This document shows, one piece after another, positions 11,168 through 23,132 of a stretch of DNA of 64,000 nt (positions are counted from its first letter, which is position 1; each line of letters begins with the position of its first letter). Position numbers and translations under genes: made by a program. The notes below the pieces were generated by a model. That model had not been told where the DNA came from, searched no databases, and was given only the letters and a program-made list of their open reading frames with translations. Source of the stretch: Udeniomyces pyricola (taxonomy: Eukaryota; Basidiomycota; Tremellomycetes; Cystofilobasidiales; Mrakiaceae). Where the stretch lies: NCBI GenBank assembly GCA_039545295.1, contig BCIK01000010.1, positions 724,160 through 788,159 of the forward strand, read 5' to 3'.

Positions 11168-14100
11168 TCAATCGATCTTGGTTGTCCTCGGGTCTTTTCC
11201 CAGTGAACCTCGGTGGTTGACAGCGCCACCACTGACGCTCGAAAGGGCGTGAGCATAAAAGTAGGAACTTCGGGCAAGCAGTGTCTGCTCCATGACGCCC
11301 AAGACGTCGGTGAACACGAGCGACCACGCGTCAAGCTCTCGACGATCCTCGGCCGTCATCAAGTCTGAGACAAAAACGGCACCATGTTCGCGCATATAGC
11401 TGATGACTGTCGCGTTCCGCTCATCAGTTGCAATGTAAAAGCTAGCATGCAGATGGAAACAGTAAGTTAGAGCTGGACCAACCAGACCAGACAGCCGGAA
11501 CGTCAAACAAAGGAAAAGCGCACAAGTCATCCTTCTTGGGAGGTTCGTAAAGCGCAAAATCTGGCGCGATGGTCGCTTCCGGTACAGGGTCTAATAGAAC
11601 ACCAATCGCAAAGGAATATGAACAGGCCGAATACGCCTTCATTCCAGGACGGAAAGAACACACATCAAATGCGTCAATAATAACAATCAGACGCACATTG
11701 TTGAACTTTGCCTGATGACTTGATTTCATGCAACACCCTGTTGAGAGACCCAAGAACGCCTGTAAGTCCAAGTCGCGCAACAACGAGATAAGTTCGACGA
11801 GGTCTTACTCTCGACCAGTATTCATCCACTTCTTGATTCGGTGGAAGTGCTCGTAAGCATCGTTGTTCATGACCCAAGCGTGCTTGACAAAGTCCTGGAG
11901 AAAATTCATGCGGCAGAGCAAGCCAGTGGAACAGGTCATGAGCTTACATGAGCTGCGAAACCGGAACGACGATAACCAGGAGATAAATGTCGTCAAATGA
12001 CTCACACCTCGCCTCATATGCGCAGCCGTCCACATCCTGCCGCCCACCTTGTCCCTCATCCGTTGATCGAGCCGAGTGGCCATGGCGTTGAGCATTGGCG
12101 GTGGCATGATAGCATAGAGCGCCATTCGAGCAAAGTCGTCCCGAGCTGGGATGGACGTGAATCGCAGCGTGGCGGGCTTGCGCCAATAATGAGTCTCGCC
12201 CTCAAGAAGTAGAACCTGCGATAGAGCGTTGAGATTTGAGCTTATGGTCCGAAGAGCTCGCGCAAGGACCACACTCGACGACAAGGAGAGAGATATTCAG
12301 TAGACGAGAGAATTCATATGCTCACGTCTTCATCAAACTGGCTAAATTCTTCCTTGAATCCTCGCATGTGTTCGACCAGTCCGACCTGCGTAATGGGCTC
12401 AGTGACAGTCCGAACGTACTCCATTCCATGCCTGCAAGCGGCTCGACGATACGAATGGGTCAGTCGATGAGTGCTGGCCATAGGCACGCGTACGAAGGGG
12501 AATTCAACTCACGACCCTTGAAAGGTGTGGAGCGCATATACACCAACATCGTTGAGCCTCTTCTCCAACTCGGCGTCCGTCTCGCGTCCCTCTTGGACCT
12601 CTTGCTTGAGATCTTCCCACTCAAGGTACAGCTTCTTGCCGCCCCAAACCTCGTTCTGTCCGTCGAGCTTGGCGAAGAGCCCTCGAACCTTCTTGGACAA
12701 CGCTGACTGTTGGCTGAGATCGTCCTCTATCTCGAACTTTCGGAGTGTCTCAAGGGCTGTCGGGGCCGTCGCGGGCATACGATCGACTCGGAGGACGTTG
12801 GCATCGTAATCGGTATTGGGGAAGACGTGCAGGCTTGCCCCTGCGGTATGGTAGGCAATGCGATCCCAAGTACCTCTTGGATGTTCGAGGTTGGCTGGAA
12901 GATCATGAAGAAGCAAGTAATCGGCGACTGTGATGATTGGACGAGTTCGGCGAATGAGGTCGATGTCGATCATGAGCTTTTCTCGTCGCAATTAGGAGGA
13001 GAGGTCAAGTGAGACAAATCCCGGTCAGTGAATTTCTTGCATCATACGACGATTTCAAGCTTCGACACGAACCTCGATTGGGATCTGCCACCAAGGAATA
13101 AAACAAACAGCTGATCAGTGAGCTGAGGTCATCAGATCCTGAGTACAGCTAGCCCATGTTTGTCTTACTAGCCAAGCCCACTGCTTCTCGATCGGAGAAT
13201 CCCTCCACTCGTCGCTTTGTAGGGCGTCACCTCGATTCACCATCTTAGCAAACGCTGGCGGTGAAGGATATAGTGAAAAGTCAGCATGGGCTCCGCCTCG
13301 GCGACACTGAGTGTGATACGTTCAACGTACCTTGGCACGTTTCAGGCTCAAACTCGCAGGCACGTGCATAAACATATGTCGGAACAACAAGCACACGATC
13401 TATGAGTTCGGCGTGTAAAAGAGAAGCCTCGATGATGTAACGGATGTTGTTCCACCCGAGCCAACTTCGAATCGGCAAGAAAAGGGGGAGATATGATAAG
13501 ACAGACGCGGTGGAAACAAAGCATGCACCGAGGGAAAGGCGTATTGCGTCAATACGCGCTGGATTCCTTCGACTTACGGATCGTTCACGCTGGAATCATT
13601 TGAGATGGAGGGTTGGGTGTACTTACAGAGGATAGTCCCTGACATAATATCCCTTCGTCTTGCTGACCATCTCTAGCAAGATCTCCTTCCTCGTCCGCCC
13701 TTTGTGAAGCTCGGAATCGAGGCTGAACCCCTGAAGCTCTCCAGCGACCCCTCCGACTCCATTACCATCGCCCGCTGATGGAGCCCAGGCTGAGCCTCCT
13801 CCCAGAATAGGCCCAGTCCCAACCCTGCCTTCATGGCGCCAGAGCTCGTCGCACATTTGCTTCTCTGCGGCCTTGGAGCCAAGGCCTGAGAGAGTTGTTT
13901 TTGGGTTCCAGCCGTCCGAGTCCGAGTAGATGGAGTTGCCCCATTTGATAGGGCTTGACCATGAAGAAGGCGCGGGGCTCGACACGTTGGCGAGATGATG
14001 CGATTGAAAAACGGAGAGGTAGGTAATGAACACGAGGGCTACAGCCAGGGTCGATGATAGGAGTGGCTTCCGTCTAAAGAATGCGGCAAGTCGTTTGGGG

Positions 14101-14174
14101 AGGGAAGCGGGATGCTGACCTGCCGATGGACCACCTGCGGAAGTACTCGGCAAGATGGAATACGCACTCGGCAT
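11168..14174 (-). CDS. Type II membrane protein, O-fucosyltransferase-like
   Basis: The predicted protein begins at ATG 14174. It has a cytosolic Ser/Pro head, one signal-anchor helix (LLSSTLAVALVFITYLSVF, residues about 35-55) and a lumenal domain, the layout of a Golgi or ER glycosyltransferase. Landmarks are GWNNIRYIIEASLLHAELID with RVLVVPTYVYARACEFE (about 13.3-13.5 kb), WDRIAYHTAGASLHVFPNTD (about 12.9 kb), and GRMWTAAHMRRG (about 12.0 kb). The last resembles the sugar-nucleotide-binding segment of GDP-fucose O-fucosyltransferases. The C-terminal exon contains ATDERN and GAVFVSDLM and ends at TGA 11168-11170. At least seven exons. The assignment rests on the WNN(I/V)R start of the domain and the HMRRG segment. 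Donor and acceptor specificity cannot be read. Confidence 0.6.
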
Positions 14175-15054
14175 AGCGAGGTGGTGGTGGGATTTGGGAC
14201 GAGATGTATGCGTGGGCAGGAGGAAGAGGACGAGCAGTCAAAGATGGTGAAGGTCGGGGTTAGTAGAACATCATGTATTGAAGTGATTGGTGGAAGTTGA
14301 CGCGGCAACGATCTGGACGACATCACAAGGACATATATATATCGTGCACATTATACAATATATATATATATATGTATCTGTGATAGTCTTTCACCGGCCG
14401 GTCACCTTAAGCTTGATCAGTTATGCATGTCTGGTATACAGCTCATGTAATATGTGTATAACATTGTTAGCGTATGCGTTATACACTAGTGTAAATACGT
14501 ACGTGCGCTCACTCCGCTGCGTCTCATCCTTCGCGCGACGGCGCGCTGAGACTTACTTACATGAGAGATCTGAGACTTACATGAGGGATCTGAAACCTGG
14601 ACCGGGCCGAGATGAGTCCGACAACCAAAGTCAACGCATCAACGTCCTGCAACCCGAGTACATATATATTTTAGTACCCAATATATGATAATACAACACT
14701 AGTTGCAAATATCGTCGTATGCACTTCACCGTACGTACTCTCGATCTTAGGTAAATGTAACATTCTACAGCACGTCCGCAGATTTCGTACATTGTAAATG
14801 TAGTACGTACAAACTACGTACTAGCTACGTGTACATATGATCCTACTAGTGAAGCCTGTACCTGTCAAATACTTTCGTCCCTCGTACGTGTGTATATATG
14901 AGGAGTAGTATGTTCCGATGGAATGGTATTATCACACTGATGTACAGCTGCATGCAGTCCGCGCCGCGGCTTCTCGATCACCACCATAAAATACATATTC
15001 CGCCATCTTCTCCAACAGGCTGAGAAGCGATACTGCAATGATTGTATCTCGACA
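14175..15054. other. Spacer with TA repeats, short direct repeat and TACGTA palindromes
   Basis: The 880 bp between the start of the fucosyltransferase-like gene and the end of CUL4 hold a TATATA tract (14332-14376) and two adjacent copies of a 20-24 bp unit (GAGACTTAC..ATGAG.GATCT) at about 14549-14592. A cluster of GTAC/TACGTA palindromes lies at 14725-14840. No coding signal. Confidence 0.65.
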
Positions 15055-18000
15055 TCAAGCAAGGTAGTGGAGCACCCTCATCGAGTCTTCGTCGTCCCTG
15101 GCAAGGTACTCTCTTTCAATCAAACTCTCGATCTGCTGCTTGATAGCTTTTGGCTCAGGCGGGAAGGTCTTCGCGCTGTCAAGAAAGAAGCAAGTGGTGG
15201 TATCTCAGCAAAGCGATCGAGAGAAAAACGGAAGGAAATAGTGCAACGGAACCTACACTGCATCAATAACCATATTGGTGAGTTCAATCCAAGTGCACGT
15301 CTTTCGACTCTTCATGATGCGTACAATCGCCGCATCGAGAAGATGACTTCGGTCGTGCAAAACTCGCGTCTCGGTACGCTGATCCTCTTCAACCTGCAGG
15401 AAAAAAAAGCAGATCGAGATTGCGTGAGGAAGGAATCAGAGTGTAGCAACCCATTAGCAATCAGCTCGACAAGGGAACTCACCGATTGATTCTGCTGAAT
15501 CTGGTTGATTTTGAGCTTGACTCGCTCGTTAGAAAATTTGTCGTTGAAAGTGAACGAATCCGTCATCTTCACGTCCTTGCTGGCAGGTGATTTGACGAGA
15601 ACTCGAACACGGCCGCACGCCAGACTCTGAAGCGTTCTCGAAAGCTCTTCCGATTCTGGATTAAGATGAACGAGATTGCGTAGCGTACGAAACAATCAGT
15701 TCGGTGCCACCTGTTTTAGCTGGGGCAAGATACTGGGTAGAAAAGCTCACCAATTCCAGTCCTGTCCCTAATCTCCTCCCACGAAAGCCTGATAGGTGAG
15801 GATACGTCTTCTTGTCTTGGCTCCGTCTCGTTGAATGACATGAGCACTAAGGCCTGGAACAAGCTCACACTGAGCTCTTTAACTCCAAGCGGGAAGTTGG
15901 CTCTGAGTGAAAGTGAAAAGAGCTGGTATCTCCACTCAAGTAAGCGACCCTGGTGTGATTGTGTATAGAACTGTTTGAAGCGATCGAGCGCGTTGGCAAG
16001 CTCAGGCGTGAGAGCGAAGGATTCCCACCCCTTGCTCAAAGGAGGATACCTGAAAGCCCAAGGAACTTTGATCAGATTTGTGAGAAGCGCCCTGTCAAGG
16101 ATCAGACGGAAAAAATCCCACTTACGATGGCCAGTTGGCATTGCTCAACACCGAAACTGAAAGATCCATGTCGTCCGCAGGGTCGTGCTTCGAGCGGTAA
16201 GTCTTCATCAAGCTATGTCATGATGAATGGGACATCGTAGCACAGAGGAAACCATGTCAGCGAACCTGGTGCAAATGGTACATGCCACGAACAGTTTCAC
16301 TCACTCTGCCGACACCGTCAAATCAGCCATCATCCCGTCTCCTGTTGTGAAATCATCTCCTAGTTCTGTGGCAAAAATCAAATAGTCAAAGTCAACAGGT
16401 CAGCCAAAATAGCTGGGCGTCCACCGGAACAGCCATTTTATGCGGGTTGCTTGCCTTTCTTGAGTCGCTCGACCATGCCCATCTCCGCGTCATCACTCGC
16501 GCTCTTGCCAAGCAGGAGCCTTTTAGCAAGGCCTGTCACGTAGAACGCTTTGAAGACATCTTTGTCGCGCGTATATCGAACGAGAGTAAGGAGGTTGTCG
16601 AGAGCGGCTGAGAGCGATGTCGAAGATGTAGTACGAGACCTAAGCAGGCGGTCAATGGATTTAGCTGTGTGACCAAGATGAAACATAAATAAGCAATGTT
16701 AGTGATCGATTACAGAGCTAGAAGAAATGAAGAAAGAAGATTCGTGCTGGTGAACGACCGAACCAATCATTTCAGCTGGTTTGTTCCTCCTCTTGGCCAT
16801 GCCGCTTGCAAAGGCCGAGTTGGCAGCCTCGGTGAGCACCCGATCTCGGTCGGGCCCGTTGCCGTGAGAAGTGGGAACTGAGAATGGGCCGATGATGATC
16901 CGATCGATTTGCGCTTTGAACTTTAAGAGGGAGGCGACCATGTGTTCGTCTGGAAGTGCGGATTTGATAGTTCAGCACCTATTTCAAAGGCAAATCAGCG
17001 GAAATTTCTGAGACTGTCGTTTACCGTTCATCGGGTCCGAGATAAGTTCCTCGACGTGTTTCTGCGCTTGCAAATTAGCAGACAGCATCAGTTGGTCAAA
17101 CACGAGAGAATCAACCATGTTACATTTGGATCACTCACCTGGATCCATTGAGCCCAGGAGGGCTTGACCTGTGCACCTTGCTGAACTCTCCTCAAAAGGT
17201 GCATCATCCTCTCAAGGCCTTCCATGTCTGGTTCAGTGCTGACAATCATCACCTGATCGTCGCCGTCTTCCTTATCGTCCTGCCCCCGACCGGTTACTTC
17301 TCGGCCATCTGTATCAACTGTCATCTTTGCTCCACCGACCATGAGTTCTTCGAGACCGCGCGACACCAGTGTGCTAACATCTTTGATTAGAAGCTCCTCT
17401 TCTACACAGGCCACAATCCCACCCGCGTGCTTCGGAAGACCCATGACGGAGACAAGGCGGCTTTGCTCTTCGGCAAGTCGAGCTTCAGTCGAAGCGAAGT
17501 AGACTGAGAGCAAGCCGTCCGGTAAGGCGGAAGAGCGCATGCTGGCATAGAATGCCCTGGTCGCGGACTCGAGGGGCACGAGAAGAACAGAATCAGTGAG
17601 CAAGAGAGGATTGAGCACTTGTGTAAGGAGAGCTCGGACGAGCTCGCGAGATGATAGCGGGCTAATTATATGAGCACGTTATCGTGTCTGTCAGCACTGT
17701 TTTATTCTGCATATACGTAGCCATGACGTCACCGAGTGGAATGCGTACCCTTGTTCGCGTTCTCGATGTACCCAATCCACGAGAGCAGAAGTCGTCCTGG
17801 CGACAATTTCTTTGTTGCCGAAAACAATGTTCTTGAACGCATCGTCGGACAGTTCGCTGGAAAGGATTGAAGAAGATGTGATCAAGGCGAGGACAAGACG
17901 GGCGACGGTCGATTTTGGTGTGTTACGCACGTGAGGGATTCGACGCCAGGCGAGATAAGAACGTAGGATCTATCCAAAGGCAGGAGAATCGATCGAAGAA

Positions 18001-18651
18001 GGTTCTTGGTGCGAGGCCGAGGGAAACCATTGGTTTCAAGATGAGCACGGCACGCTGAGCGATCTTCATCTCCATGTTCGTCAAGTCAGAGACTCACGAT
18101 GCGTCCGGACCACCACTCCCATCCATCAACCACGATCTGGAGCCAATCCTTTCCCTCGCTCTGGCCTGAAACCGCTCGCTCCTTCCAGATACGAGCGAGA
18201 CCCGCAGCGCCTCGCTCGAGATCCAGTTTCAACTTTTCATGGATCTCGCACCCCTTGAGATGAGCTAGGACAAGCGTTTTACAAGCCTGGTGAAGCTCAT
18301 GCAGCGAGGTTGGCAGCTTGGCGAGGGCGGTTGGAAGCGGGGCGAGATCGGCCGTTGCTGTTGGTGAGAGGATATGCGAGATGGCTTGAAGAAGCGTCGG
18401 GAGCAGAGTACTTGACGGGGAGGATTGACGGATCTCTACAAAATAGTGCGTTAGAAGCAAACGTTCAAGTTAGGTTGCTAACAAGACAGATCAGCAACGT
18501 GGGATGCCATGGGGCTGACGGTACCTTGTGTGGCGAAGACGTTCACCCGACGGATTGCACTTTGCTTCCGATCGAGTGATGTCGAAGCGGAAAGCTGGGA
18601 AAATGCGTTGGAGAAAACAGGCAAAGGGTCGAGTATGATAGGAGAGGTCAT
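15055..18651 (-). CDS. CUL4: Cullin, CUL4-type ubiquitin ligase scaffold
   Basis: The scaffold of a RING ubiquitin ligase. It binds an adaptor (DDB1 for CUL4) at its N-terminus and Rbx1/E2 at its C-terminus. The cullin signature VRYTRDKDVFKAFYVTGLAK with RLLLGKSASDDAEMGM lies at 16.46-16.62 kb. LQSLACGRVRVLVKSPASKD (15.6 kb) followed by FTFNDKFSNERVKLKINQIQ resembles CUL4 rather than CUL3 or CUL1. The C-terminal WHB domain reads DAAIVRIMKSRK, with the NEDD8-acceptor Lys codon at 15310-15312, then IESLIEREYLARDDEDSMRV and LHYLA, stop at 15055-15057. N-terminal helical repeats are spread over short exons (15.7-18.5 kb). The first in-frame ATG is 18651 (MTSPIILDPLPVF). About ten introns. Neddylation probably controls activity, as in all cullins. 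Confidence 0.85.
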
Positions 18652-20241
18652 CTGTACCGAGGACAGGTGGTAGGATAGTCGAGTAGATGAGGATGCAGTG
18701 GACGTCACGGTGTGGTGGAATCGAGAAGACGTTGGACGAGATCGCGAGATCGATCACGTCCTTGGACGTCGATCTCGGCGTCATCCGGCGCGTCTGTGAT
18801 AAGTATATAGGTGATTTACTGGGATACCCTTTCCTTGCTTGCAACTTACTCGGATAACCCCCTTCCCCCGCCCCCCCTCAACGCTGCGGTAGTCTCACTA
18901 GTCTCACCACATCAGACGGTGATTACGACCTTTCGCGCAATTGCACAGCCTTATTTCCGAATTCTAATGTTGTGGCTCTGTCGTTTACGACAGAACGGTC
19001 GTAGACCGTTAGATACAAGTCGACCACTTTTAGTAGGGATGCGGCCAAAAGAATAGATTGGCTTCAAATCTTCAGGATCATCGCATGATATACGCAGGAC
19101 ACAGTTCCCAAAATTTTAGAGAAAGAAACATTCAAGGGCGCGGTTGCCAGGCCGATTTCTCCCCAAAAAAGAGCGCAAATAAGACGGTGAAATGCTCGAC
19201 AGATTTGATATCCTTAGAAGACGAACAACTGATGGTAGAATACTAGGGATGCATGTTCTCATCAGCTATGGTTCTTATGCGTCGAAAGAGGCATCTATAA
19301 GAGAAGGGGCTTACTTGGGCGATGATTAGGTGGGGATCATCTCTCGAGCAATAAAATTGACAAAACCCCTTACAAATATGGTACCCTTAGAAGGCAACAG
19401 ACTGGAGGCAGGGTACGGGAAACGCATATGGTCATCAGCTATGGTTCATACGCGTCGAAGAAGATGGGCTTGAAATCACTTGAGCGGTCAACAGGTAGGG
19501 GTCGTCTCCCGAGCAATGAAACCCACCAAACTCTCGACAGGTTTGTTACACTGTATTGGCGAGAAGTCGTCGCCATGAGTTGTTGAAGGGACCAAATCAT
19601 CGGTCAAGACCCCAGCACTTCGAAAGAAGTAGGTTGGATGGACAGAGAAGCCCTTGGGTAGATGACAGAGGGGGCAAATCTGTTGGGCTACCAGATTGAC
19701 AGTGCGGTCGCTGGTCCAAGCGGGCGATGTCATGCCCTCTCCTCGCCTCGTGCATCAAAGCTGGCATTTCAGTCAGTACACATCCACACCATGGCAGACC
19801 CAGCATCTCTGAGCTGTCCTTAAAGCCATCAGTGTCTGCCAAGGCACTGGTGGAGCTGGTACCAAGCAGGTCGTGCACATGCCGACATGTTATCAAAAAC
19901 AGATGGAATCATAAGCAACGGCAAGAGCAGGAGATAGCAAAGTGACGAACGTCGTCGACACCAGGTCGGAAGGGGTGGCCCCAGATTTGGTAGAGGACGA
20001 GAAAAAAAAAGAAGCAAAGAAAAAGAAACAAAGGTGGACGACATGGTGCAAGAGGCCAGCACCAGACAGATACAATGTACAATGGGGCAGACTGTGTGAA
20101 GGATTATATATCTTCCAGCGCGAGAATTAAACAAATCAGCGACGTTGATCGTGAGAAAGTAACGATTGTATCTTTCACTCAAGCCCTTGAGGACGAATAC
20201 GCTTGTACGCACCTCGAAAGAAAAAAAAAGTACAGACTAGT
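18652..20241. other. 1.6-kb spacer with a degenerate tandem duplication
   Basis: No recognisable gene lies between CUL4 and the OTU gene (both minus strand). The middle carries a roughly 173-bp tandem duplication (listed separately). A weak minus-strand frame at 19488-19733 contains CPLCHLPKG, which is not enough to call a gene. Confidence 0.5.
19213..19560. repeat. Diverged tandem duplication, period about 173 bp
   Basis: Copy 1 (19213-19385) and copy 2 (19386-19560) both open with CTTAGAAG. Both carry CATCAGCTATGGTTC followed by a CGTCGAA block, then a GGCTT / CTTG block, then GGGG.TC.TC.CGAGCAAT, then AAA.CC, in the same order with many substitutions. This was read by eye; the copies are roughly two-thirds identical. 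Confidence 0.7.
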
Positions 20242-22652
20242 TCACATTGGGACCATAGCGCCAAAGCCAGACATATTGTTGTATTGAATCTTGCGCAGGG
20301 AATTGTAGTGCTCTCCCAAGCCGTAAAGACGTCGGTGGTAGCTGATTCTGACTGCTTTAATTTTTTTTGCTTGTCTCGGCTCAAGCGTCGACTTGGCTTT
20401 GGGGTCGGGCGAGTGAGCGACAATCTTGGGGTGGTTTGATTGGATGACATGAATCGGAATCTGTATAAGGCAAATATCGGATTAGTCATAAATAGAGCCT
20501 GGAGACGATAGAGCGCACAATCCGTCCAAATCGGGCGCTCAGTCGTGGGATATTCATCTGAGACGAGCGAGAAAATACTCACTTTGTAGAATCTTGAGAG
20601 TGCCAAAATCTGTTTTCATGAGTCGTAAAGTGTGTCAAATGGAGATGAATGATTGTATGAGAGAGTCTGAGAGGGTCGCGTACCTCAGGCTCGCCCCCCC
20701 ACTCGCCGCTAGACTCGACCCGCTTGCAGTAGCGCTCATATCCGATTGGAGTCATCATGCCATCAGCTTCCCCCGGATCTTCCCCGTTTGGTCCAAGCTC
20801 TTCAGATGAAGGTGGCGGGCAGGTGAGGAAAGGGAGGAAGGCGTCGATGTTGTTACGCATGTATGTCGCCGCGGCAAGGCGAGTGGTGCCGGGGTGGTTC
20901 TGTCCGAAGGGAGTGAAGCGTGTCGCATCAGAAACCACAATTCAAATCGTCGACCTGGGCCTCGACGCTCAAGGTGTAAACGGTAAAGTGTATCGCTCAA
21001 CCAGAGGACAAGAACGAATGTTTACCTCCTCCGCTTTGATGATCTTGAGAACATAGAGCTGATCGCTCACAGCCGCATATAGACAGCTGCCATCAGGCGG
21101 AATCTGTACGAAGGGATCAGAGGAAGTGACAAAGAGGATGTGAGAGAAGGGTTAGATTTGGCAGAACAAAATGAGGTCGGACCTGTATACATTCGACAGC
21201 GAGAAGGCCCAACTTACGTCGTAGATTTCCATACCAAGTTCCATGCAAGTTTGGAGGAGATGGGCTCGTTCTGCATGTTTGGCCCGCTCAACTTTTTGTT
21301 CCGGTGTCAAAGAATCATCTCTTTCACGAAGCGCTCGAGCAGCTGCTGCTTTGGCCTACGTGTGAGATGGAGGCAAAGAGGAAAAACAGAGTTTAGGTTG
21401 AGCAAAGGTGTCAGAAAGAAAACCAAGACTAGCTATCAACTGCTGCCTTTGTAAGCTGGTAAGCTGATCATTTGTTCACCTCTGCACTTCTACTGGCATT
21501 TCGAACGAGACCCATGAATCCGATTTTCTTTTTCTTGTCGTCTTTGGATCCGCCGCTTGAGCCTATCGCAACGGATGGGATGTTAGCGAGATCGGACGTG
21601 GCCGACAGAGTTGCCGCGCGAATTGGGGGAGGCGCTGCATGCGGTGGAGAATGGGCGTGATCGTGGTGGTGGACGCGAGCCTCATGCAATCGAGGGTCAA
21701 GCATGTGCTCGTCTGAAGGAAGCGAGCTCGAGATAGGTGAAGGCGACGACACAGGTTGAGCGCTTGTTGGAGATGTAAAGAACGAACGAGGTGTCGGACG
21801 ACGGCTATCAATGGTGCCTTGTGCGATCGATACCTCAGACGTGAGGTTTGAAACCGGCAAGGTTGATTGGATCGTAGGCGAGAGAACTCTATGCAGAGCA
21901 GGAGAGATGGTCGGCATAAGTGAGGGCAGGGTATCGAGAAGTTCTTCGTGCGAACCATCGTTAGGCTTGTCTGGGGCGAGGCGTATGGCAGTGGGAGGAT
22001 GCGTCAGACGGGTTTGGACCAAACTTGGACTCCTCCGCGTTGAACTGCTCAATGAACCTGAGTGCTCCTGCAAGCCGGTATTTTCATCACAACGTTCGCC
22101 ATCGCTGGCTTCCTGCATCGCGCTTGTAGCGAACAGTGGAGCAGCAGCGTCGTCCTCGTCGTCTCCGTCCCACTCTTTGACCCGCCGGCCGGTAGGGCCG
22201 GACCGACACGCCGCGGGCTCGGCAAAACTCCGCTCGATAGCGGACAGCGAGGATGAGATTGAAGATGACGACGAGGAACGTGAGGCCGGATTAGGAGCAG
22301 TGTGGGACCGGGAAAGGACCGAGCTCGCTGGAGAGACCGAGGCTGATGGCGAAGAGGGTCGAAGGGGGAGAATGGCTGCTGGAGGTATATGGTGAGGAGA
22401 GTTGGTCTCGATGCCGACTGGGTGCGCTGACTCGAATGACGACGCTGTCGTCTGTTGGGCAGCGACGAGGGAGGATGAGGCAAGCGATGAGATAGTTGTC
22501 GGCTCAGGGGAGGACGAAATGGGAGATACAGGTGTAGAAGGCGACGTCGCCGCGGCGGTGGGGGATGATGCATTATGAGGGGAAGCGCCAAAGAGCGAGG
22601 TGCGTTTGGAAGAGCCCAAGAAGGAAGGACGTCGTAGAGGATTCTTGAACAT
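20242..22652 (-). CDS. OTU2: OTU-domain cysteine protease (OTUD6/OTU2-like deubiquitinase)
   Basis: A predicted deubiquitinase. The large first exon (22652-~21480) encodes about 390 residues of Ser/Pro/Ala-rich disordered sequence. The next exon is a charged helix (REROD-like region RALRERDDSLTPEQKVERAK) running into CMELGMEIYD. The catalytic motif is DGSCLYAAVSDQLY, with the Cys codon at 21083-21085. The OTU core then continues with RLAAATYMRNNIDAFLPFL and SSGEWGGEPEV, and ILALSRFYKV comes later. The catalytic His is in YGLGEHYNSL, codon 20308-20310, shortly before stop TGA 20242-20244. I chose ATG 22652 (MFKNPLRRPSF). An upstream in-frame ATG at 22790 would add 46 residues with a hydrophobic stretch and is possible. 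The N-terminal extension is far longer than in human OTUD6B or yeast Otu2, so the gene symbol is by domain similarity only. Confidence 0.85.
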
Positions 22653-23132
22653 GGTGGACGAAGCGCGCAAAAAGATGAGAGAAGGCCAAAAGAGCGGATA
22701 GGCAAGGAGGAAGACAAAGGAGGAAGAAGAGCAACCGAGGATGGATCGTAAAGGAGGAAGCACACGAAGGGTCATGTAATAGATCATCATCCTCGGTTTA
22801 TGAGTTGGCTATAGTATATATAGAGGCTGTACTCTACGTTGGCCCTCGGGCCGGTCGAGCCGCGCGCTCAGCCGCTTTGAGCCTGCCGCCTGACCTTCCC
22901 GACTTCGATTGTGTTCGTCCTTCCCCATCGCTTTCGTAGTTGAGATCATCACAAGGATCCATGCATACGGGTGTCGGTTGATCTAATTCGTTCTTGATTA
23001 TCGTGAAACCGATATGCATGGCACCTTGCAGCGCGCCTATATAATCCATTTTCGATTCACCTAGACTCCAAATCGAGCTTTCCGCCCTGCAGTCTGGCCG
23101 CGCTGGCCCACGTCGTACTAAGCATGTCATCA
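22653..23132. other. Spacer between OTU2-like gene and EMC3
   Basis: About 480 bp. A minus-strand frame at 22834-23145 overlaps the end of EMC3. It could be read only if a 39-nt intron (GTAAGA...TTAG) at about 23108-23150 were spliced, giving EMC3 a different tail. That intron is shorter than the others in this window, so I treat the region as 3' UTR and promoter. Confidence 0.45.
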
